Assembly (NCBI GenBank): GCA_002682825.1
Contig: NOKP01000005.1
Coordinates: 186,001-250,000, forward strand
From: Neonectria sp. B-13
Lineage: Eukaryota; Ascomycota; Sordariomycetes; Hypocreales; Nectriaceae
Direction of reading: 5' to 3'
Length of the DNA: 64,000 nucleotides
The notes beneath the pieces were generated by a model. It searched no databases. It was given only the letters and a program-made list of their open reading frames with translations, and was not told where the DNA came from. The position numbers were made by a program, and so were the translations under genes. Shown here in pieces: positions 12,511-23,211 of the stretch; within the stretch, counting starts at the first letter, position 1; every line of letters starts with the position of its first letter.

Positions 12511-15047
12511 ATGCCCGATCAAGACACCCCCTCGTCCCAGTCAGGCGGAAATGCTCCTCGCCTGCCGATTCCTCTCCATCCTACTTATAATCCTAGGTTG
12601 TCTGCAGTGCCTTTGTCGCCAATGAGCTGTCGATCATGTCGCAATAGAAAGGTGTGCCGGTGCTGATGTAGTTTCTGAGTCTTTAGCGCATGGCTAACAC
12701 TGTCCAGTCAAAATGCTCTCGAAGAGTCCCAACCTGCGAAGCATGCGACCGCCACGGCTTTCAGTGCATTTACGGTATCTCATATTCATACAGAGCTGCT
12801 GTGGATTAAGTAAGGTCTTACTAAACCTGTCGTTCAGATGCCATCCCGAAAAAGCGAATCCCTAATTCACATTTGGTCAAAGACCTACTCAATCGCGTGC
12901 ACAGTCTTGAGCGACAGCAGACAGAGCCTTCGGCCCCGCGGAGTAAAACAGTTGATGCACCAAATACTCCTGTAGCTCCGAATGAGACGTCCAACTACTG
13001 TTCTCCAGAATTAACAGACCCTGTGCTTCTTCCCCAGAGCACCCAGCCTGATATTCTCACGCGCCGAGAGATGCTTGCTGCGTTCTTTACCCATGTCCAT
13101 GGAAACCCTTATGTTTTTGTTCATGAAGGCACGTTACGGCGCCAGTTTCTCAACTGCCAAACTTCCGACGCTTTTCTTTACTCATTATGCGCACTATGTA
13201 CTTGGTAAGTCGAGCTTTACGATTTAATGAACGATGATGCTTTGATAAGCTGACAGGCAAATCGAGTTACATAAAAACCACGCACGACATCACTTCAAAA
13301 CGACAGTCTGAAGACTACCTGAAGCTCTCAGAACCTGCAGTGGGCTTCCTAGATCTATCCTTGGACAGCATTCAAGTCACCATCCTGCAAATACTCTGCC
13401 TGATATGTCTTGGACACGGTGCTCGAGCCTGGGTGAAACTAGGCACAGCAATTCGCATGGTGCAAGGCATGGAGCTGCTTAAAGAATCTTCCAGAAATAC
13501 TCCAACAACTGCCTATCACGATTCCGTTAGGCTTTGCATTCATACTCTGTATATCATGGATCGTTTCAGCGTCTGCGGTACAGATAGACCCATGATGATT
13601 AACGACGTCACACTTCGAGATTTTCGACTTCCAATTCCCGACGAGGGGCTTGGAGAGGCAAACTTCACCACCAGCGGAGCTACGAAATTCAGCGATATTT
13701 GGGCGGACGATGGCAGCAAAAGCCAACAGAACACCACTTTGCACATGTTCACTAGTATTTCTGTGATACTGGGGAAGTGCAACAATTACTTACAGAATGG
13801 GGGAGTCCAGGGAGATAGCCATTTTCCGTGGCACCCAATGTCCAATCTGTCTGGACTAGTCGGCGAATTGGGAAAGTGGAAAGGCCGGGTTGAGTCTGAA
13901 ATAGCTCGTGCGAACCTCGATTGCTCACAGACAACCACGGTCAATCGATTCTACCTCAGTTGGTTCATATACCATGCGACCTTTGTCCGTCTTTATCGGC
14001 AGTTTCTTCCCCTGATCTCGGGGTTTAGTATCTCTGATGATTCATCAGATCCTTGGCAGCAGGAAACGTCAAGGAAATGTATTGAACATGCAGTGGCGAT
14101 CTCAGAGCTCTGTAGCCAGGCACAAATGCATGGCTACTCTTGGCCATACTTCACATCGTGAGTTTGGCGTGGATTCATGCAGTACTGGTATCATACTAAC
14201 GCAACTCAGCTTTTGTCTCGGTTCAGCCGGCACCGTCTTGATTCACGCTGCTCACTACGAGTTTGCTGCCAGCCATAAACCACATCTGGTGAACGTTATC
14301 GAGAAAATATTGGATATGCGGAGTCTCAACATACTCGTGGACTATCAGGTATGGGCATAATCTGCAGCTCCTTGATTGAATCAACTGACTGGTGTTTTTT
14401 AGTGTGAAATGCTGAGACAAATGCACAGGCTACACGCTGTGATGATACGCGATTATCGCTCTGGGACACTGGTCACGACGAACCTGCACCTTACTCAGTT
14501 TTATAAGCGTTACCCCGAAGGCCATTTTGACCAAAGTCATATACCTTTCTCTAGGTTGGGAGACTGGATGGATTCAAGGCATGTCTTTTCTCCAATTTCC
14601 CTTTGGCCTTTAATTAAGTCACTGACAGCAACAGCCTCGACGGGTTTGATGACCTATTTTCACTGGGTTCGCTGCCTCAAAGGCTGAGTTCCTTGCGCGG
14701 AACACCTTATAAGTATCACGAGCAATTGGTGGAGTCCGGTACGTCCGGACAATCAGTCATGTCGCCCCTGGGAGGTCGATCGATCGCCACACCTGGTTCA
14801 TTCTCGGAACCGTCACAGAATTACCCGTCTTCACTGATGTACGCTCTCGACGGATATTTCGAATTTGAGGGTTCCACATCTGGATCCCAGGGGATGTCGG
14901 ACAATGCACACACAGAGCCCTGTGAGGGCTTAGGGCAGGACCTCATAGACTCTGTATGTCTCACTTCTACAAGTTGGGGCTGTTGACTAACAAGCACAGG
15001 TCCTACAGCAGGTTGCGGACGGTGACTATCAAGGTCTCGAGTATTAG
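12511..15047 (+). CDS. Zn2Cys6 transcription factor with fungal_trans domain, cluster regulator candidate
   Basis: Eight exons (12511-12651, 12708-12774, 12838-13197, 13257-14157, 14210-14348, 14403-14578, 14635-14953, 15000-15047) give 716 residues. The Zn2Cys6 knot spans the first junction: C-RSC-RNRKSKC-SRRVPTC-EAC-DRHGFQC (C-x2-C-x6-C-x5-C-x2-C-x6-C) at about residues 40-67. A linker/coiled-coil (LVKDLLNRVHSLERQ) follows, then the fungal_trans core (LGHGARAWVKLGTAIRMVQGM; LYIMDRFSVCGTDRP). The start was taken upstream at MPDQDTPSSQ because the frame stays open from there. Intron 6 (14579-14634) appears to be GC-AG (AAG|GCATGT), since the nearby GT option runs into a stop. The third junction is less certain. 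Location 0.46 kb upstream of the QutR-like gene suggests it controls the cluster; that is inference. Confidence 0.85.
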
Positions 15048-15285
15048 TATGTTGACTGGTTGAATAGAGAAATAGTCGAATCGACTAGAGTATGAATCTA
15101 GGACAATATATTCAAATCTTCGATCCCGATTTAATTGCGTGTTTTTCTATCGATCGCAATCCGCGGAGCACACGTGCATGCTCAGCAAACTATGACCTGG
15201 ATAAGTATTGCCTTATTTACTGTCACAGTCAATCATCCCTCTCAATGTCTCTCTTTGAAAGCCGAGGTAGTCGAACCCATCTCGC

Positions 15286-15327
15286 TCCGGATTGGCGGAC
15301 TCCCGGAGCTGTCCGATTGGCGGACTG
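15286..15327 (+). promoter_or_regulatory. Direct repeat TCCG(G)ATTGGCGGACT upstream of QutR-like gene
   Basis: TCCGGATTGGCGGACT at 15286-15301 and TCCGATTGGCGGACTG at 15312-15327, 26 bases apart centre to centre and about 180-220 bases before the start codon. CGG-type half sites are typical of Zn2Cys6 factors. The core GATTGGCGGACTG recurs exactly, inverted, at 19413-19425 in another promoter of this block. Role as an operator is inference. Confidence 0.55.
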
Positions 15328-15504
15328 CGCCGGCTCCGAGACGCACCAAACTTTCCCGGATCCCGGCAGACAGCTCGACCGACGGCCGTAGAGCGCCTAA
15401 ATATTTACCCACTCTCGCTCTCGGTCAGTGTTCCGTGGATTGTACCACGCCGAGAGCCCAAGAGATGCGAACACAGAGAACCGCCAACCGCTGAGGGATG
15501 AGAC

Positions 15505-17514
15505 ATGATGACTTGTCTGGTCCTCATTTACGATGCCGAGAATACGTTTCTGATCGACTTGGCCGCCAGCATAACGGGCTACGCCTTACAGCCCAGGAAC
15601 AGTCAATTGACTGGTGTAATTCTACCCAATTCTATCCTTGCATATGAGAGAAAATGCATTCTGCCTTCAGATATCCGTCAGGGCAAGGCTAATAACGACA
15701 CGCCAGTCTTGAGCATTAACTTGAGATGCCTAGACAAAGTGAAGCCACATGGAGGTGACACTGAGGTCGATATTTTTGACCACGAGTATCTTTTCGTGAA
15801 CGGGAAGTTTCACCGCAAGGACTTTTGTCGTTTTCTGTCATTTGTCACTGGACAATCCGAGCCGTTCGCCCACATAATGAGGAAGAAGAGATCTGTCTAC
15901 ATCGGGTTGACGTATCCAAATGTCCGAGTTGCTTTGTCGAACATGGCCATCGTGTCTGTTGGGGCCGATGCGTTGGAGCTCAGGGTCGATCTTCTTCACG
16001 AAGAAGGTCAAGAGGGAACTTTTCCATCACTGGATTATGTTGCAGAGCAGTTGATGACTCTGAGGCTCCAATCGGAGCTGCCCATCATCTTTGCCATCCG
16101 ACTAGTACCGTCAGGTGGGAAGTATGTTGTCCTATTCCCCATGACGATGCCGATCTAATTGCGTTCTAGATGGCCCTTGAGTGAAACTGCTCTAGCGATT
16201 AAATACCTCCAAAAGGCACTGCAATGGGGCGTCGAGTTTATCGACTTAGAGGATCTCTTCAGCAGCGACCTACGAGCTTTGCTTCTGCCTCACAAAGGCC
16301 ACACGAAGGTCATTGCTTCCCATCACGATTTCTCAGGACAACTAGATTGGACATCTCTTGACACTCTCGAGACATACAGAGCTTGTTCCGAGTTTGGCGA
16401 TGTGGTTCAAATTGCAGGCGTGGCTACCGACCTCACCGACACGTTTGAAGTACAACGGTTCCGCGGCAAAGTCAGGCACTCCTCCATCTCGACGAGTCCT
16501 CCTCTTACCGCCTTCAACACTGGGAGGGGCGGAAAACTCTCAAGAATTCTCAATCCTTTTCTCCAGGCAACGACGCACCCGCTACTGCCGACGAGTAGTG
16601 CGCCAAATCAGCTGTCACTGGTTGAAGTCAACGGGTATGCATTTCTACACTCCGTACTTGGATCGAAATTGACATAAACAAGTGTGCTTGCGGTGCTAGG
16701 CGAAGTAACCCCCAAGAAAATCTACGTGTTCCAAGATCCTGATGTCGATGCGGCTCTCATGGATAAATGCTTCAATGAGCTCAACTTGCCTCATCATGCC
16801 GTCCCGCTAGGCCAAAGACAGAATTCGAGTGCACAGCTGCTCCTCAGTGAAGAGGATTGCGGCGGAGCAGTTCTCGATTTCTCATCCCCGTTGTCGGATC
16901 AACTGATTCTTGCATCTCGTAGTCCAGAGGCCATTCTCACTGGATGCGTGGACACCATTAGCATAGAGGACGGAAATCTCGTTGGGCACAACTGTCTTTC
17001 CCTTGGAATTTCATCCCTCCTGGTTCAAGAGCATTGCCCGTCTGCTATAAAAGGGCAAGACGTCCTGGTAATTGGGCGGTCCTTTACTGAAGCCTCATGT
17101 GCTGTTTCTGCGCTTCTGTCCCTAGAATGTGGGCAAATCTTCACACTCGGCTTCTCGGTTCCGGTTGAGATTACAACCAAGGCAGTGACTTGCAAGGCAA
17201 CGGCATTCGAGGATGCTCTTACATCCGTCGGGGTTTTTTCCACCCTTCCAACACAGGACCGTACCTTTCTAGCTCCCCTCTTAGGTCTCATCTCTAAACG
17301 ACACGCCAAGTCCAAGACACAAGCTCTGGTGTACTTGGATACCCACGGTTCCCAGAAAGACCATGCGGCGGGGATCGCACGAGCCGCTGGATGGTGTACT
17401 ATCATGAAAGAGAATATTTCAGCTGCGGTCTTGGCAGCAAGACTTAGGGTTCTGGTCGACCAAAGCATCTCATATGATTTTATTCGCATGGTACGAAGAC
17501 AGCAGCTGTATTGA
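15505..17514 (+). CDS. QutR/QA-1S-like regulator: catalytically dead AROM C-terminal homologue
   Basis: Exons 15505-16121, 16170-16634 and 16683-17514 (48-nt introns) give 637 residues. The order copies the C-terminal part of the pentafunctional AROM protein. First is a stump of shikimate kinase (about 1-125, no P-loop, ending RKDFCRFLSFVTGQ). Then a type-I dehydroquinase-like domain (about 130-350: YIGLTYPNVR, GADALELRVDLL, LPIIFAIR, VIASHHD). Last is a shikimate-dehydrogenase-like domain (about 365-637). The general-base His pair (257-258) remains, but the Schiff-base Lys of DIVKI is Gln (residue 286, DVVQIAG). The SDH substrate motif and the glycine-rich NADP loop (VLVIGRSFTEASC) are altered, and the VTIPLK lysine is lost. 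Such proteins (QutR in Aspergillus, QA-1S in Neurospora) repress quinate genes by binding pathway metabolites or the activator. It is shorter than classical QutR because the kinase domain is truncated. Start could be the adjacent Met at 15508. Confidence 0.85.
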
Positions 17515-17674
17515 GAAAGGGGAATTCTGGCGTTGGAAATACGGAGTATGCCAGCAGACGGTTCATGAATAACTTGGCGAAGTGGTGTTTATACAGTTTT
17601 GCGTCGGACGGAGATCTAGTGTATATAACCAACTATCTTATTTGGCTTTCCTACACATTCATCTGGCTCATTCT

Positions 17675-19229
17675 CTACAGTTTCGACTGAGCACTCTTCG
17701 TAGAACCTCCAAGCTCTTTTAATGCAGACTGTCCAGCCCATTGCCCGGTGACAAAAGCCTGGGCCAATCCACCGCCATATCTCCAGTTCGAGAAACCGCC
17801 AGCGTCCATTCCACAAGCATACAGGCCAGGAACTGGTCTCCCGTCGGAATCCGCCACCCTCGCTGACGTGTCAATCTTCAAGCCCCCGTACGTGAATGTG
17901 ATCGACGGCTGGACCTCCAATGCCCAGAACGGGCCATCTGATGTTCCTTCGAACGCCGGATGAGGCGCATGATTGAGTCCTACGGGAGCATCGATGACTT
18001 GAGTAGCTGCGTTCTTCACCACTTGGTTGTACTCGGAGATTGTCTTTTTCAACGCCACCTCGGGAACACCCCACTGCGCAACGCGCTCAAGTAGCTTTTC
18101 CATCGAGTTGGCGCTTGTCACTCTCCCGCCAAATTCCTTTGCCTTCTCAAGTCGATCAATCTTGCCCGCGTTTGGGAAGACCTCCCCCAGCGCCCAACGC
18201 TTCCTGACGTTGTCGTTGAGGATCATATAGCCGATACGTCCAGGCTGGCGTGCGAGTTCCTGGTTGTTGACTTCATCACCGAATGTCTCGTCGCAGAATC
18301 TCCGACCATTGCGGTTCACCAGAATTGAATAGCCTGACTGAAATTGGGCCAGGTGGATGAAGTGTGACGGATCCACGCCACGGCGCTGGAGAGGAGACGG
18401 CAATAGGTGGCCGTAGAACGTTGACAGACCTCGACTGGTCCCTGCGCCGGCTTGGCTGCCAAGTTTGAAGCCATCGCCAGTTGAATATGGGTTCGATCGG
18501 ACAAAGATGTTGTCAGCGCCCAGTCCAATGTGTTCCGAGACCAGATCGGGGCTTCCTTGAAAGCCACCGGTGGCGATCAACACAGTCCGAGCTGAGCAAT
18601 GGACCAACGATCCGTTGGCCCTCCGCAGGATAGCCCCTGTAACTCGAGACCCTGGGACCTCTAATGGCTTCTGGATGAGGCGGACCGCGGATGTCTCGGT
18701 CAAAACCTGTGTCGAAGCACTCGACGTGATGATGGACTCGGCCTTGGCGAGCCACTGGGGGATGTCGATTGGAAACCCAATCCCAATGGTCATTATCCCA
18801 TTGAATTGGTCGTGTGTTTTGACCCCATTTTGTCTCATCCATTCCACGGCGTTTGGGTAATCGGCGAGCAACTTGGTAAGAAGTTGAGGATCCGCAAAGG
18901 GAATGGTTTCGTGTGCGATATCAACGTCTTTCGGCGCCCAGAACATACCAGCAGACCTATAATTGAACACGACATTAATATCAAAGCCCTTGGATATCTT
19001 GCTTAATGAGAAAAGGAGTAGCTCACAGTCTCGAAGAGCCGCCCAACCTGTCGCTCTTCTCAACGACTACGCATCGCGCCTTGGAGTTGCTCACGGCGAT
19101 TGCAGCCGACAATCCAGCCATACCTCCACCGATGATGAGAACATCAGCGCTGATGCGTTCAAACTCCGAGTACGTCATTGTATGTAGGGGAGTAGGCGTT
19201 AATCCTGGTTGAAGTAATGCAACGTTCAC
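17675..19229 (-). CDS. FAD-dependent oxidoreductase (FAD_binding_2, fumarate-reductase/ketosteroid-dehydrogenase-like)
   Basis: Exons 19229-19027 and 18956-17675 (intron 18957-19026) give 494 residues. The Rossmann FAD motif DVLIIGGGMAGLSAAIAV lies at about 29-46, with the acidic strand end VVVEKSDRLGGSS at about 53-65. The C-terminal FAD motif reads VPGLYACGMDAGGFSNWRYGGG, followed by GLAQAFVTGQWAGQSA. No signal peptide or haem/Fe-S motif is seen, so it is a soluble single-subunit flavoprotein. Family members reduce fumarate or dehydrogenate ring ketones and related substrates. Convergent with the QutR-like gene (160 bases between stops) and divergent from the dehydratase, it plausibly acts on a ring compound feeding dehydroshikimate; that is inference. 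Start may instead be the Met at 19178 (MTYSEFERIS). Confidence 0.82.
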
Positions 19230-19412
19230 AAGAGCTATTGGCGTACAGACACAACCTCTTTCTCGTCAAAGCTTCGGGAGCAAGGTCCAATACAAATATG
19301 GGCTGACGGCATGCAGACTCTCGGATATGTCTGCTCTATGATCCCGAGTGACGACAACAGATGCAGGTATGGGAACGCCACACTCCGGACTCTCGTTGCA
19401 TCGGGGCCTGCC

Positions 19413-19425
19413 CAGTCCGCCAATC
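19413..19425 (-). promoter_or_regulatory. Inverted copy of GATTGGCGGACTG in divergent promoter
   Basis: CAGTCCGCCAATC on the plus strand is the exact reverse complement of bases 15315-15327. It lies about 185 bases upstream of the flavoprotein start and about 230 bases upstream of the dehydratase start, so one site could serve both. A shorter look-alike (ATTGCGGAGTG on the minus strand) lies about 25 bases away. Confidence 0.5.
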
Positions 19426-19655
19426 ACGGATATCGACTCACGGTCCACTCCGCAATAGTCAACGGATGCTTCCAAGACCCATTGCCGATGCAATTGCCAT
19501 CCTCGCACTGCAAGACGCTTACTTTAAAGCACGGTCCCCAGCAGTCGTACGATATCCTGGAGAATCCCGGGCAGGTTGGAATTGTTCATACGATTCTTGC
19601 GTGGCTTCGCCTTTCTTCGTCGATTCACTTATACCAGGGTCCAAGATCCACCACA

Positions 19656-20765
19656 ATGCCTGCCAAATCGATCCCCAACGAACTGGGCATTGCGACGCTC
19701 TCGCTGGGCCACTGCAGCAAGCACTCTCTCGAACCCCGGATTCGGGCTGCAGCCGCCGCTGGGTTCGACGTTGTGGATCTCTTCGACGAGGACTGGGCCG
19801 TGTATCTGGCCGAACATGGCCTCGACTCCACTGATCCCTGGGAAGCAAGCGACGAGAAGCTCTCCGTTGCTCGCCAGTTGCGTCTCTTCGTCTCCTCGTT
19901 AGGCATGCGAATCGCATGTACCCAGCCACTGAGAGACATCGAAGGCAATCTCAAGCCCCCGGAACGAGATGCAGCTCTGCGTCGTGTGGCGGCGCGGTTC
20001 CCCTTTATGCGGGCCTTTGATACCGACTTGGTCTTCATGTGCAGTAGCATGCGTCCTGACGACGGCGTGAACTGCACTGCAAACTTCCAAACCGTGGTGC
20101 GAGACTTGACAGAGCTCAGCGACATGGCCATGGAGTTTGCGAGAAACGACGGCGGCGGCATGCTGCGGATTGGCTACGAGCCGCTTTCATGGGCTAGACG
20201 CAATACCTGGGCTTCAGCATGGGAGGTTGTCCGAGCTGTCGACCGAGAAAACGTCGGCATTATCCTCGACTCCTTCAATATCCTAGCCGTCGAGTTCGCG
20301 GATCCATATTCACAAGAAGGCGAAGGGAGGATGCTATATAGTTCCCGGGAGCAGGCTTTGCGAATACTCCAAGACTCCATGGCCTGTATGGCTGCAACTG
20401 TGCGACCAGAAAAGCTCTTCTTCGTCCAGCTAGCAGACGCAGAGCGCATGGACGCGCCAGGGTTTCAGCCTCCCGAGGACCCCAACGTCCCGCGACTACT
20501 CCCTTGGTCGCGGTCTCATCGACTGTTCCCTGAGGAGCAGCAGCGTGGAGGATACATGCCCGTGGATATGGTTCTGAGGGCGATACTGAAGATGGGATAT
20601 ACGGGGCCTTTGTCGTTGGAGGTATTCACGCACTCGCTGCATGTGGTGGGTGAGACGGTGCCAGCGGATCTTGCATCGCGGGGGATCAATGGACTGAGGG
20701 CTTTGATTAAGAATGTTGTGGATGGGCCGAGAGCTCGAGGAGATAGGCCCAGGGCAAATATCTAG
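19656..20765 (+). CDS. qutC: 3-dehydroshikimate dehydratase (QutC/QA-4 family)
   Basis: Single exon, 369 residues, within the normal size of fungal QutC/QA-4 (about 350-370). It would convert 3-dehydroshikimate to protocatechuate, which enters the beta-ketoadipate pathway. The AP-endonuclease-2/xylose-isomerase-like TIM barrel is clear: start motif LGIATLSLGHCSKHSLEPRIRAAAAAGF; metal-binding acids in GYEPLSW, GIILDSFNIL (Asp), FFVQLADAE and LSLEVFTHS (Glu). The segment LDSFNI...ADPY parallels the fungal consensus LDTFNI. Start is the Met opening MPAKSIPNELG; the frame is open further upstream but without family likeness. It is divergent from the flavoprotein and followed by the porter on the same strand. 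Orthology to qutC rather than a paralogue is not proven. Confidence 0.85.
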   Translation: MPAKSIPNELGIATLSLGHCSKHSLEPRIRAAAAAGFDVVDLFDEDWAVYLAEHGLDSTDPWEASDEKLSVARQLRLFVSSLGMRIACTQPLRDIEGNLKPPERDAALRRVAARFPFMRAFDTDLVFMCSSMRPDDGVNCTANFQTVVRDLTELSDMAMEFARNDGGGMLRIGYEPLSWARRNTWASAWEVVRAVDRENVGIILDSFNILAVEFADPYSQEGEGRMLYSSREQALRILQDSMACMAATVRPEKLFFVQLADAERMDAPGFQPPEDPNVPRLLPWSRSHRLFPEEQQRGGYMPVDMVLRAILKMGYTGPLSLEVFTHSLHVVGETVPADLASRGINGLRALIKNVVDGPRARGDRPRANI

Positions 20766-21283
20766 TTACTAGCGAAGTCTATATTTTCTGCCTAACAATG
20801 CAACCGATTTGTTGACTGCATAGCATTCCTACATATTATCCCTAGGCCTTTGACGTTAAATGGGATACTGGATCAAATCTCTGGTCTGTCTACTTGATCT
20901 AGCCAGAGAGCCAAGACTCAGCCGTAAACGAGAGCAGTGAAACAATGAAGTACCTCTGTGTTATCGGGACCTTCTTGTCCCATTGCGGTGTCAACTCTCA
21001 CCCCACGGACCACAACACACAACAATGCTAGGATCCCTAAAGACTAGCATCGTCAACGCGACTCTGTGAGTGGCGGAACCGTCTCGGTCCTGCGGGCGGG
21101 CCAAGAGCTCCATCCCCCGCTTCCCCGCGAGCCCGTCAATGCGATCCAGGTTAAACAATCATCAGCTCCACGACTCGCAAGACTTCCGAGGCCTAGGTAC
21201 CCCGGATTTCACTCCGTACCCCAGGTTATGTCGCCCCACGGGGTACTCAGCTGGCGAGAGATAGGGTCCGACCGCTGGATAGA

Positions 21284-21290
21284 TATAAAA
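21284..21290 (+). promoter_or_regulatory. TATA box of the quinate-permease-like gene
   Basis: TATAAAA about 140 bases before the start codon in a GC-balanced leader; a typical fungal TATA position for an inducible gene. Confidence 0.5.
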
Positions 21291-21430
21291 CACTGAGCCC
21301 TTGCGCGAGTGTTGAGGGACAGGACAAGCAAGCGCAAGCACAAGCACAAGCAACAGCTCCTGCATTCGGAACCATCTCTTCTTCTTTTTGATACCACCCT
21401 CTTCCTGCAAGGCACATTAGACAGGTCACA

Positions 21431-23211
21431 ATGGTGTTCCTGATCCCTGTCCGGGAAGATCCCAGCGATCCCCAACCCCGCGAGATTTACAATTGGCGTG
21501 TGGTTGCAGTAGCTCTCTCTGCAGCATGGGGATCTGCCATGTTCGGTATGCATCTGAGTTGTGTGTGTCATCATGGACCAGCTGACATGGGAAATAAAGG
21601 CTATGACAGCGCCTTTATTGGCGGAACCATGGCTTTGCCTTCGTTTCAGAGCGCCTGGGGCCTTGCAGATGCCTCGACCGAGAGCCGGACTGCGCTCTCT
21701 GCCAACATCGTCTCGACCTGTAAGTGACAGGATATTCATCAAAATCATTCTAATACTGACGCTAAGTTCATGTACTTAGTCCAGGCTGGCTGTTTCTTCG
21801 GTGCGCTTCTCGTCTACTTCACCAACGATCGCCTCGGCCGCCGTCCGTCACTCATCGGAGCCGGCATCATCTTCAACATCGGCGTTACTCTACAGATGAT
21901 CGGCGGCGGCTCCATCGGCCTCTTCTACGCAGGCCGGGCCTTGACGGGCCTTGGAGTTGGTTCTTCATCCGTGGTCATCCCTCAGTACATCGCAGAGTGT
22001 GCCCCTGCCGCTATCCGAGGAGCACTCGTAGGCCTCTTTGAGATCGCGTTGCAGACTGGAGCTGTCTGTGGGTATTGGGTCAACTACGGTGTCAACCAGA
22101 ACGTTTCGGCAACCAGCGATGCGCAATGGCGGATCCCGGTTGGTGTTCAGTACGTGCCGGCGACATTCTTGATTCTAGGAATGCTCTGGGCCGTCGAGTC
22201 TCCGCGGCACTCGGTAGCGCAGGGTCATCTCGAAAAGGCCATCAAAGACCTGCAGTGGCTGCGCAAGCTTCCTGCTGACCACATTCATATCCGGACTATG
22301 ATTGCCAACATTGAACACCAGATTGAAAATGAGGGCGGTTCATCGACCCAGGGTCAAGGAAGTTTACTCTCTGTTGCCAAAGAAGCGTTCAGCCCCGCCA
22401 TTCTTCCTCGTCTTTTTATCGGAATCTGGATCCAGCTCTTCCAGAACTTCACAGGAATAAACGGAGTCAACTACTTCTCGCCAACCATCTTCCGGTCGAT
22501 TGGCTTCACTGGCACCTCTGTCGGTCTCCTTGCCACTGGAGTTTATGGAGCGATCAAGACCATCTTCTCGATCATCTCCTTCATATTTCTTGTTGATCGA
22601 TTTGGACGTCGGCCGCTTCTTCTGTTGGCTTCCATTGGATGCTTCTTCACCATGTTTTATCTTGCGGGCTATGCTTCTTTGACTCACTCATTCGATGGCG
22701 GTGCAAAAAAAGACGCAGGAGCCTATAGTGCCATTGTCATGGTCTACTTATTCGCCATCTCTTACGTATCAGGGTACGTGTTTTCTTCTAGGATGCTTGA
22801 TTCATTACTAACTGCTACAGGTGGAACCTGTCGTGGATTGTCTGCTCGGAAATATTCCCAGTCCGGGTCCGCAGCTTTTGTTTGGCCATCACGACATGCT
22901 CCCAGTGGCTTGGCCAATTCATCGTCGTGTACTCAACGCCGTACATGATCGAGAGTATCTCTTTCGGCGCCTTCCTTTTCTTCGGTTCAATGACCGTTAT
23001 TGCCTTTGGATTTGTTTACTTCTGCGTGCCAGAGACCAAAGGTGTTTCACTCGAGGATATGGATATTCTCTGGGAAGAGACAACCGGCTTTGCTTCCATC
23101 AAGAGAAAGCAGTTTGATGATATCATCACTGTCCGTAACAGAGAGCGTAGAGTTAACAAGTTGGACGGAGAGGAATCTCAGCATGTTGAGAACTTGGACA
23201 AGATGGCCTGA
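21431..23211 (+). CDS. Sugar-porter MFS transporter, quinate permease (QutD)-like
   Basis: Exons 21431-21545, 21600-21719, 21780-22773 and 22821-23211 encode 539 residues with about 12 membrane helices. Sugar-porter signatures are present: GYDSAFIGGTMALPSF after helix 1, DRLGRRPSLIG in loop 2-3, RALTGLGVGSSSVVIPQYIAE in helix 4, ESPRHSVAQG before the central loop, LFQNFTGINGVNYFSPTIF in helix 7, DRFGRRPLLL in loop 8-9, and the C-terminal PETKGVSLEDMD. The N-terminus (EDPSDPQPREIYNWR) and GYDSAFIGGT are those of the fungal quinate permease clade, which imports quinate by proton symport. Same strand as the dehydratase, 0.67 kb downstream, so it fits the import step of the cluster. Exact substrate is inference. 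Confidence 0.87.

Noticed and set aside
15135..15494. 119-codon frame before the QutR-like gene, possible missing kinase exon
   Set aside because: It has no P-loop or kinase likeness and contains the promoter repeats, so it does not supply the absent N-terminal domain.
19311..19655. In-frame extension upstream of the dehydratase
   Set aside because: The residues match nothing in the QutC/QA-4 family and cover the shared promoter; the Met at 19656 starts the conserved fold.
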